Positions 35,501 to 47,500 of a stretch of DNA of 64,000 nucleotides are shown one piece after another. The DNA is from Membranipora membranacea (lineage: Eukaryota > Bryozoa > Gymnolaemata > Cheilostomatida > Membraniporidae). A model generated the notes under the pieces. That model saw only the letters and a program-made list of their open reading frames with translations. It was not told the DNA's origin and searched no databases. Position 1 is the first letter of the stretch. Each line of letters opens with the position of its first letter. The stretch covers positions 34,658,001 through 34,722,000 of the forward strand of contig OU612068.1 of NCBI GenBank assembly GCA_914767715.1. The letters run 5' to 3'. The translations under genes were made by a program, and so were the position numbers.

Positions 35501-38500
35501 TAAATCTGACCCATCATACTGGATCTGATTGTTGCTGATTTTACTCCATGATATTCGGATAATTAATGCAGGGGCAGGTATTGTTATTGGATTGGATAGT
35601 TTACCTGGTCCGTCTCTGATGACTCGGTTAGCCAGTACTAGAGGTACAGGTGAGCCAAGCATGAAGAAATCTGAGACATCAAACTCGAAGCCCCTCGACT
35701 CCATAGTCTGGGCCTGTCGACTCAGGTGTGCAGAGCTAGCTGGGCTCTGTAGGCCTGCCGGAGATGCCATACTAGATAGACGAGACGCTGGTAGGGACGC
35801 TAAAAATATGACAAACAAATATATAGTTGATGCTTATCATACTCAATGAGTTAAAGACAACACATCAGGATAAACTTCCTCCTATAATGAGACATATTTA
35901 GATGAGAAACTTTGAAAAACATGCTAACAGTGGTTTACAGTGTGTATAATTGAAGGTGTAATGTAATGACAACAATAATGACAAGAACACATATAGATGA
36001 ATCCTTGTCTAGGAGGTGAGAAGATTATAGTTGTGGCTATTGGAAATGTCCAACAGATCATTAGCACACATCAGTCTTAATCAAACATGGCTATGGTGAT
36101 GTTAGACCCTTCACGTCATACCAAACTGTAAGATAACCTCTCACTTCACCTCTTGTGCGAGGTAGATACGCAACACATCAAGGGTAGCGAGGATAATATG
36201 TATTATCATAATAATATTATGATACATACAAGGACCAAAGTCATCTAATAATACAATTTCATCCATACCAATAAGCCCTGCCCCATTCTGGGTATCACAT
36301 ATGGTTTCGGGAAAAGAAATCATAACACAGTCCTATGCAATATATAAAGATGCTAAGAGTTCTGAAATTATAAACCCTAAACAGCATAAACTTGATCTCA
36401 TCTAATTACAAACAGAACATACAGAACGTACAGACACGGCAGGAGACACGGCAGGACAAGAGTAGCATCCAAACTGAATATGAGGCATCCTGGTAGAGCT
36501 AGCTAGGTTTATCCTATATTATTATGGTATGTCAGGCAAACAAAGATTTCAAACTTCATCTTCATGCACCAACTACCAGACATAGTCAACGTATCATACA
36601 TAATGCAGGACGCATACAAATTAACTAATTTGGTTAAATATGGCTCCAGCATAAAGGTTGCTAAAGAAATAGTTTGATAGCACAAAAACTGGTAAATGGA
36701 AAGGAAATGAAGTAATACCTCCAGGATTAGGACCTGATATAGTCACTCGTAGCGTACGCTTCACTCCTATTGGGTAAAGAAGATAGACAATGCATAATTT
36801 CTATACTACCTAGCTGAAGAAAGTCGGGCTTACCATATACATGTATTTCCTTTTTGTGTAAATGTGTGCAAGTGGGGCATACATCAGTCAATTCAAGAAT
36901 TTTGTTTATGAAATTGTGCCAATTGGCCTATATTGGTACAAACCTTGGTTGATGTCATGAAAACGATAAATGAAACAGTGAGCTGCAACTACAAGAGGAG
37001 GAAGTTAGTCTACAGATTAATCTACGTGTGGCAGGATGACGGGAGTTAGTAACGAGCAACCAACCCTTCCTTCAATTCAATCAACACTGAATGACCTTGA
37101 TAGAGATCAAGATGAGAGATATGATTTATACTTGAGAGAGAAGAGAAGAGAAGGGGTTATGAATATTGGACATACTATACATGTCTACAGAGACCGAGTG
37201 CAATCACCAGACGAAACAACAACTCATGCCATACATGTATTGTGCTGTTTCTTCTGAATACAGCTATACCAGTGTAACCCGTGCTCTAACGGATGTGAGG
37301 TATTTTTAGTGAAGTGTTTTTAGTGAAGTAAAAATGAGCTAAGAGCAACTAAAATTGGTTGGTATGATGTTTCCAGATCAGAATTTGGGGCAATTCAAGA
37401 TTTCAATGGTGCAAATGCGTGACACTGCAGTATAAAAATACCTCTCTGGGCTCCGATGGAGTTGCCTCTATTTGTTATTAGTAGATGAGCAGACAACTTT
37501 TGATAAATTTAAATGAATCATGACTCATTATCTAGCATGCCTTAGAACGAGAATAACCAACACAAAGGAAGATGACCATGACCTGTCCCAAAGGCTCAAC
37601 AACACAGAGCGCTTCATTATCAGTGACCAGTGCAAGTACTGAGGCATGATATTTTATTCTTGAGAAATTGTCTCAGAAGTTGGAAGAGGTAACTGAGCGA
37701 AATGCAAAAGCAAAGTTTGTTTGGCAATAGAGAAATGTGTGCTGTACTGACATCATGTTGACAATATCAACACCTTGACATACCTATATGATAACCTGTA
37801 TACTTCTCATCAAGGGTACGGGCTTTACCGACAAGCCCCAACCTTTTTCGCTCTGGCATTTATAAAACAAAACATAAAACAACTGAGCATGTCATACTCA
37901 TGATTGTATTGACCTTTTAACTATATCATTCTGAGTATTTTTTTTATTATTGTATTAGTTACAATCACCGTCAATCTTAGCTCTGCATGACATAGTACAG
38001 GGATCCCATTCTCTCGCAGATTCATGAGTATGTGTGACAACACTGTGACAACACTGTGTTACTCGACAGGGATCAGAGTTGGTCTAATTAGTCGAGTATT
38101 TCAGGTTTGCAGTGCTGCGGAGTGAGATTAATCATGCAACAGGCCTAGACTGAGAGAATATGTCAACGGTGCTTCAACTTCAGTTCAACCTCACTATGTT
38201 TTGTTAGATTAACAGACAGTTAGTAATGTTTCAGGTAAGCTTAGGACTGCTAAATCACAATACCACTGTATCAGTTACTGGAAGTCACCCGACCTGTCAT
38301 TGTGACATCCGGTAATGATCTCTATCACTGAACCTCTAGACTTGAGTACAGCAGAGAGTAAAACCAGAAGGCAGGTAAAAGTGCAGTGGTATGATGACTT
38401 AGTTTTCTGTTTGTGTGCAGTATATGTTTGGACTAGAGAGTTAGGAATTCACCCAGGATTTGAGAAGTGATTGAGCAATCGATACATACGTTTGGAGAGA

Positions 38501-41500
38501 AAATCGCATGAGCCTCTAGAAAATTGGGCTGCCAATGAAATGAACACACTCATTACGAAAGTATTGATGGGGAAATCTTGCAGGGCGATCAAAATGCTGT
38601 TTACAAACCTTGCTTGCCTAGACAACAATTGAACACAATAATTTTAGAGTTCTTGCAAAACATAGATATTTTTAGCTTAATCCTTTAACTGCAGATTGAC
38701 CAGAACTGATACATTTGTGCAGGACGTGCTTATCAAACATATATGTATATGTGTAACTGAAGAAAGGTTGAGCATCTCAAATTAATGGACAAGACGATAT
38801 GATAGCTCTCAACTGACTGACATACTGAAATAATGACTTGCATACAAAATGAAAACATACATAAGCAACAATTTTGTCCTAGACCAATACAAAGACCAAT
38901 GCATATAAATACATTACGTCACCCAAGACTCTGAGGTTCATAGTGAAACATACCACTAAAGTCCTCTACCCTTGAGTCCATAGATTCGTTGAGATTCGTG
39001 TCGCTGGCGTATTTTTTGTTGTTATTATTATAACCGTTACCGACATGGAAGGTAGTCTCACTGTGTAGAGAGCAGAGCACATCAAACGCTAGTACAGATC
39101 CCATACAGTCTCCTATCAGGATAACCTACCAGATATACAGATGTACAGTCTACACAGTATTGTATGTAATACGATGTGGTATACTAGACCATGTCATCAG
39201 GTATTCATTATCACTGACTTTCATACTCGGAGCAACAGCCTCTGATGTAGGTGGGGAAGTTGAGCTTTGTAATTTAGCTTAGCCAGGATACTGTGAACAA
39301 GCGCCATTTTGTAATAGTTATTGATGATTGGTAGGAAGTTTGAAGCTTCAAGGAAAATTGTAGTTGTTTTAACTGTAAACAAGGGTGGACAAAAACTAAT
39401 AAATGATGTATTTCTCGGTTACAGCTTAGATTAAGTACAAAGAGCGAGACATTCACAGAGAGAAGAGAAAGGAGACTAACCTGACCATTAAACCCGTTAC
39501 CATCGTCTGACAGCAGGAAATCTCTGTACACTTTATTAGCTCTGTTAGCCACAGTTACCAGAGCATCCTGATAATCAGGAGATTGGGTGGTAAGCAGGGG
39601 TACCGCACTTATAGGAAAATATTCATTGTATATGTGACCTCCGCTATCACTTGTCTCATTGCTGTATGGATTTATACTACAAGACAAGACAAACAAATAA
39701 AAATAAATATTCATCATGTTATTTACTGGCCAGATAGAAACAGTGGGTGAAAAGTTGACAAAACCACCCTTTTTCAATCTAACCAAACTACGCTCATCAG
39801 AAGCAGAAGCTGACAGGTTGTCATCTGTTAGAAACCCAGTGTCCATTCTATAGGCATCAATAAATAGTTACCTACCCAGTTTTTTGCTGTTCTCATTACA
39901 ACTGGTTAGCCAGCATCAGTGGTAAGGATTTACCTTTCTTATATTGATTTTGTTTGGGTTAGTCCATCTAAGTTCGGATCGAGTTCCAAGGTTTAGGTTT
40001 CTAGAGATCTATTTCTATGGTATATACACACCGTGTGACAAGAAAATAATTCTGTATGATTTTTTTGAGATTTTGACCATTATTATATGCTTAACAACAG
40101 TGTATTACCTTGTGAGCAGGTTCAGAGCATCAGAGTGGATAGCCGGGCAAGACACTAATTTTATAGAGTACTTTCCCATCATGCTGCCGTAGTGAAGGGA
40201 GACAACTTTGTCAAATGTAGATTTGAAAGTAGACAAGTCACTCATCTTTGAGTTTTTATCGGACTCAACATTTAGAGCATTGCCTGAAACAATACAAGAA
40301 TTAGAATATCAAGCTCTGGTACTAGCATCAGTCTGCCATCAGGGTGGTACTCACAGAACCACTATAAGTAAAATACCAGTATAATATAGTCAACATGACA
40401 ATGAGAAGAAGAAAAACTATATCTGGGTACCCTCAGATATAGTTTGGCAGTTATTCGCGATTATAATAGTGATATATATCATAAATGGACTCAGTATAGC
40501 TGATGTAAGTAACCAGAGTTACCGCCTAGAGATAAAAGGTCATCTCTAAAGTCTAAACTGATTTATACTCATCGATCTTAGTGCTCTGAGTTGTCCACGA
40601 GTTGTCTCATTTGTTTAGAATCAATCACTGTTACATCAGTCATATATTGAGCTGCACTGTATGCGACCCCTTATCGCAGCCGTACCAACATAAGAACGGC
40701 AGACTCGATACAGTACAGCTATATAGTGTATGTGCACAACATGACATACAATGCCATAGTACTGATACCAAGCATACCCTACATGATCTTCTACACTGGT
40801 GAGCGCATAACGCCACTGAGTGGTCGCTGCATCCCAGCACAAGTCAGTACCGACATAGCAGTGAGTGCAGTGAAGTCCTTTTAGTTGTAACCAATTTCTT
40901 TGCCTAACTCACTAGTTACTTAGTTTACCGTTTTTGTTGTTGCTGGAAATCATACTGTACAACTGAGCACATAATGGCTCTTTTAGTTTTACCCTGTGAT
41001 GTTAATCTGGATCACCATCTCATTTACTTCTCCAGTACTATACAGAGTTAAAGTTCATACACACAAACACAACGTGCTGCCCCACATACCCACTCCAACA
41101 ACAGCATGACACGCCCCCCCCCACATCCTGTCACTTACCTCCGTGTAAGACGATAAATAGAGCAGTAGTTTTACAGGACGATTCATCGGTTTCATCAGCC
41201 ACACCGAGCTGTAGGTGAGCTCCTCTTACAGGGCTATCCATAAAACTACCTGCTAAGATAGACACATTACACAGCACAGTATTAAAACGGGACAAGATAG
41301 ATATAGCATGCGCTGGTGTAATGATAGCAAAATACAGATGTAGATCATTGTGAATGGGTTGTGTTTGAGCTTACATAGAGAAGAGAGACAGATGGGACAG
41401 ATAAGTCGGGTAATAATGTGGCATCTGAGTTCAATAGTTTTGCCAGGTTTTTGAGATCTTAGTTTTTATTTTTGCTACAATATAAGTAAGCAATAATTTA

Positions 41501-44500
41501 GCTGATTGCGCATCAATGAATAAAAAGTATCCGCTGAAAAACAGTAGGAGGATATAATGCATAATACTGGGACTACGGTGATAGTTAACTAACCACTGGA
41601 GCAGGTGGAGTCGCCGTAATCCTTCTCATCGCTGGCCGCTGCCAGCAGCTCTAGAGAGTTAGATCTGGGCAGCTCAGCGTATCCAGGTTTGTTATTATTA
41701 CTTACATTTATATCCTCATCGATATCATAATCAAACTCATCTATAATCATAACCAGAAAGTGTGAGCTACAGATACAAGTGTGAGCTACAGAAAGTGTGA
41801 GCTACAGAAAGTGTGAGCTACAGAAAGTGTGAGCTACAGAAAGTGTGAGCTACAGAAAGTGTGAGCTACAGAAAGTGTGAGCTACAGATCTACAGAGCTA
41901 CAGATCATGAGCTAATAAAGGAGGAAAGGGAGAACACAACACAACAGAAAAGAAAATGAAACTTAATTAAGTAAACTATGCATCTGACTAGTATAGTTTA
42001 GTCCTGCTTTCCTACAAAGCATTAAAGATTATACTCATAGACATTCTTAGTTCATTTACCTTGAGCATCAAAGAATTCATCATCACTTTCATCCTTGATT
42101 TTATCAAAACTAGCAAGGCTTACTCTCGAACTCGGGCCTGGACTCGCTACAAACATAATAATCAAACAACATAAAACACAAACAGCATAATGCAAAGATA
42201 GAATCATCACAGAGTAATTCTTGTCAGAAGTCAACAGAGTTCAGTTCTCGCTCAGATCTCAGTCAAATCTGCTTAATTAAGGCAGGAACCATTGGCTAGA
42301 GGTTATCCTCTCACAAGTTTCAATGTTGTTATTATATCTTGATATAATTGGTGTTGTCGCAATGGGCCGTTACCCCGAGTGAAGTCATCTGATATATTAT
42401 ATTAAGGGGAGAATAACAATTTTAGACAGCTGCAGTGTTAATGTGTAGATATGGTTGAAGGGAATCAAAGTCACATCAAACTGGGTTATTGAACAAATTC
42501 ATGCAATGATATCTGCAGAATGTGAAGCGCTGACAGACTGAAGCACCAGGACTGGTACCAGATAATGATTCTATAACAGAGAAAGGATAGAAAGGATATA
42601 TCTTTACTCTGAGACTATAACTTACATCTATTCCTTGAAGAGCCTGATTTGGAATGTTCCCACTGAGCTCTCCTATTTTTACCTGTAGATGAGATTTGTC
42701 TGCTCACCACAGTGTGAGTATTAGAGTCCACATCGTCCCCACTACTATGTGAGGGTGACTCAGTGGTGCTGGCCGTCTGTGCTGATGTGTGGGTCTCTAT
42801 CTCTGATAGAGCAGGAGCCTGCAAACACACAACATAGTCATTTAACTCTCCTTGTCTATATATCTCAGATGGATTTTGGTTTGGTTTTGTGCAGATGATT
42901 ATTGATTAGGTAATAAAATATATAAGGATAAGGCGAGGATTTCCACAGCGAATCCCCTGACTTTGATTAAGTTACACAGAACTCACATTCTCATCAGAGG
43001 GCGAGTCGTTCTCACTGTCAAAATCCATCTTTGCTGCCAGAGCTTCTTGTGTTTCAGCTTCTAGTTCTCTGATGTCATCAATAGTAAGCCCCACCCACTC
43101 ATCCTGCCACGCCCATGCCTGTCTATGAGCTCGAACCATCACCCTTCTCAATGCTAGATATAAAGGTGAATTATCAGTCTAATGGTTACTGCACTTAAAA
43201 ATGTCCTATACTATGTTATGCTTACTCTGCATTAGTTTGTTTCTACATTAAGTAATTTATAAGTGAGGATAAATTTGTGAGTCTTATCAATTTTGTTTAG
43301 GACAAAAACATCTGCATGTTTATGATTGAGCAACGATTGCAAAGATACATAAGGATAGATATATATGGATAGATATATATGGATAGATATATATGTCAAT
43401 CAACACAAGGTCATTGACTCAACATTCTGAGAAGTTACTTCTTTTATTGCCTATAAAAGAAAGAAATACAAATACAAACACAAGTAAGAGGGCCAAAATA
43501 AATTTGGTGAGACTCATTTTGGGATAAGCACTTGAGCAGGGGTTGAAGACATATCAGTCAGGTCTATATACTTATAATCAATCCTAGTCCCCATAGGGTG
43601 CTACCCTTTACACATCCTGTAATCGTATTACGGGCGGCGAGGATCAGGGTACATAAAAAACTGTCACCACCTGTATACAAGCAATACTTCAATATGGATT
43701 AGAGGATTAGCCTGCATTTATCTTACCACATACGCCGTGTATGTTGTTGTACACTAGCCTTGTCCCACAGTCAGTTTTTCTGTTGTGGCCGCATGACAAG
43801 GCGAGTGTACAACTGCTTTGTCAAAATGAGCCGCCTGTTTTGTACCCAAACATGACACTATACAGTTATACACTAATTAACTGTCTCTACTGCTGTCCCT
43901 CATACAGAGTAACTCTCACAGTATAAGCAAATTAATTATCTATACATGTCCTTCATATTAACAGCATTACAGTCTTGTTACAGTCCTGTTACAGTCCTTG
44001 ACAGATTGCTATTGATTTTACTCGGCTTTACTCTGTGAAGATCTGTCTAAATCTCTGACACAAACATGTCAACGACCAGCCTTCTCACACGATTCTATTG
44101 ACATACGTACTATTGACTATCGTACTATTGACATACGTAGGGGACTGTTAGTCATCTACTCAGCTACCATCTAACTAAAATCTAACTACCATCTAACTAA
44201 CATCTAACTAACATCTAACTAACATCTAAAGCGTGCCAAATCGTTTTTTTCCTTTTTTTATGACATATTTCAACAATCACCGCTCTTAGTATTTTTTTTT
44301 ACGCATTGTACACATTCCACACTATCATCATTGATAACGAATGTATCAATAAAATCTAATCATCTAATCAACTAACATCTAACTAACATCTAACTAACAT
44401 CTAACTAACATCTAACTAACATCTAACTAACATCTAACTAACATCTAACTAACATCTAACTGACATCTAACTAACATCTAACTAACATCTAACTAACATC

Positions 44501-47500
44501 TAACATAATACAGGGTGAGAAAATAAAAAGAGGACCACTCAAGTCCTAAAAAATCAATTTGATATTCAAAGAGATAGAAGGGCATTTTTCTGTCCAGTCC
44601 AACATGGATTTTTTATTATGACCCAGATTATTTAATCCATGTACTTTTTAGACTGCTTTATTCTCCTGCGGGAGCTGCTGTTAAGCAATAATATAATTAA
44701 ACTTAAAAAAATTAGACAGTGCTTTTTAATAATCATTTGAATATCAATATCAACAACTATCTGTCACAAACCTGTCTCATGTATGAACTTTTCTATCTTG
44801 GTCTGCATTCCCCAGTATTTGAACTCCACATAACATATCTTATATGCACACATTACTGGTCCGCCACTAGCTCCCTGAACTGCTCTTTGTTTGAGCCAGT
44901 CTGCGGTTAGAGGACCCCGTCCCGTCTCATCTGATACATATAGCCCGGGATCCTCTTCCTTTTTATAGTCACTTGTAGGTAGTGGATCTTTTACAAAGTC
45001 TAACAGATCTAAAAATTCACACCAACAAAATACATTGATCTGTAACTTTTCTCTACAGAACTAAAAATATACAGAACAATATTATCTGTTTTAGGATAGG
45101 ACTGGCATTTCAAATCTGTCTTTTTTTCTATTAAGTTAGAAAATAGCAAACATTTGCGGACTCAACAGAATTAACACAATTACCAAAAAGAATTGGTGAG
45201 ATAATAGATAAGACACAGACATACCGACGACTCTATTCCTGAGCTCTGCCTGGCTCAGATTAAACACATTCTCCTGAGTACCGCTGTCCTGATGATACAC
45301 TGTCTCTATGGTTATCGAAAACTTCTCTATAAATGGACATCTGAATATGGTTTTTGTATACGGGTAGGCATTCCATGCCTCCTCTTCCACACGTAGGGCG
45401 GACTTAGGTAGAATAGCCCGGAACCAACCTGTAAAAATCCAACCCAAATCAGATAAGCAAATTGTCGATGGCACATATAGTACTTTGAAGTTATCACTGG
45501 TTTACTTATTTTTGTAACAGCTTAGTTGGTGTTGATTCCGATATTGAGTTTGCGGTGGAGAGTTACGATGGGGAGTTACGACAGATGCTTGTAGGACAGT
45601 GACTTCCTATGTGCATATCAATGATCATGTGCATGTTATTATCTGATAATAGCAGTATAAATTCTCTGACAATTGTTATGTGCAGATTTTTTCAACTCAA
45701 TGTACGTCAGCTAATTGATAGACTCACGCAAAATCTGTATATTTCAATAGCAGAGCATTTATACTACAGCAAAGCTTGCGCTTCACAACATTGTTTGCTG
45801 AAGCTAAATATACTGAACATCCATCTAGATTCTAGAGTATTAACTTTCGAATCAGTATGTTTTGTGGAAGCTAAACCTTTACCATGATTCCCTGAATCTG
45901 AAAAGAAAATTACTTGCTGCAATAGTATTACCAACTCCAAAAGAACGGGTGGTTGTCTCGCCCGCCAAGCCAGTCTGGTGATACCAGAGATTAATAAAAG
46001 TCTATGGGTGATCCTAAAGCTAACAGAGCGATCTGTCCGCTGCGTTGTGCCCTAGTTATGTTCTCATGACCTTTCTCTTACATCAGACTGTCACTTATCA
46101 GATAAAATTAAATATGCAGGATCCATGGGAATTATATCATACACTAATAATATGTGAATATACCCTTAATCTGATCTAGAAGAACTCAATAATAATTCAG
46201 TTATACCAGCAGCAGACCGATGCCGTGATTTGAATGATATAACATATACAGTATACAGTATACAGTATACAGCAGCGGCCCAGTCTACTCAGCTTTAGTA
46301 TCCTGCAGAGCTGTGAGCTGATCTTATTGAAATCTATGAGTATCATTAGTAATGACACAAGTAATGACACAAAATATTGATTAGATGATATTTGTGAGCT
46401 AAGCATTGACTTACATTCATTAAATATGCCGTGAGACGGGAGAGGGCTATGTGAGAGGGGTTATTGTTGCTCGCAAAGAGCGGACTGAGTAGACAAAATA
46501 TGTAATATACTGCACACGTTTAGACTTATATAGTCAGCACACTTTTAGACTGTATAGTCAGAAGGAGACTTGACAAATTGATCCCTAACTGGATTACAGA
46601 TTTGAGCCTTACATAAAACTCATTCTGAGAAGACCTACACAAGTACAAATTATTCTAAATTAGCCATGCAAGATGAAAATTTTTTTTTAGAATGGACATT
46701 CAGTATAAATATTATGATATATCTCAATACATGACATTTGGCTATTCAAAATACTCCCTGTGGATTTTCAACTCCCAGTGGGTTGTGCGATAAAAAACAT
46801 CTCTCTTTATACTACATTGGGATGAGCCAACAGAACATGGTACCGGTGAGTTGGCGTATCAAGTCGGGTGGAGTATTGTGCTCATAACTACATGACCAGG
46901 ACAGGATTCACTTGGGCGGAAGCCACGATAAAAGATGATGTTGAGTCATCCTATGATATATTCTACAATCCTGATAACAATGTCAGCGAGACAATCATGA
47001 TGATACAGGACAATGTGATGATGAAGCAGAGAATAATAGAGTGGATACTGTTTGGTTACTGACATTTCTGAGTAAATAAATCATTAACAAGTGATCTGAA
47101 GAAGATAACTTCACACAGCGCGGAGCTGAGTGATTAACTTACTTGGGAGATGACTGCCTATATGATATATCTTATAAGTGTACTGTCCGTTACCTCCCGG
47201 ACCGTCAGTGTAAGGCTCATTCTTAATTATCTCCACACCACTACCATGTCCCGAGCTCTCGTCTCTACTCTTCTTCTACAAACACAATCAGCAACCTTTT
47301 AAAGTAAAATATCACCGCCAAAAAATTCATATACACAATAATCAACCCGGCCACAGACTTCTGTATACGGGATTGGCTACAGCTTACTAGTAAGTATATC
47401 AGCATTCATCGATAGCAAGCACTGAGTGAGCAAAGCCAGATGTACACGGCGTGAGCTATGTATAGGCAGGATTAATTTTCAAGACCTTTTACTAGATTAC

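Noticed and set aside
41755-41888. Regularly repeated 16-mers that could suggest a CRISPR-like array
   Set aside because: Head-to-tail repeats with no unique spacers, inside an animal intron.
46868-47062. 64-codon plus-strand ORF in PITPNM intron 2
   Set aside because: Composition is faintly coding-like, but there are no splice signals or recognisable motif, and it is antisense within a confirmed intron.
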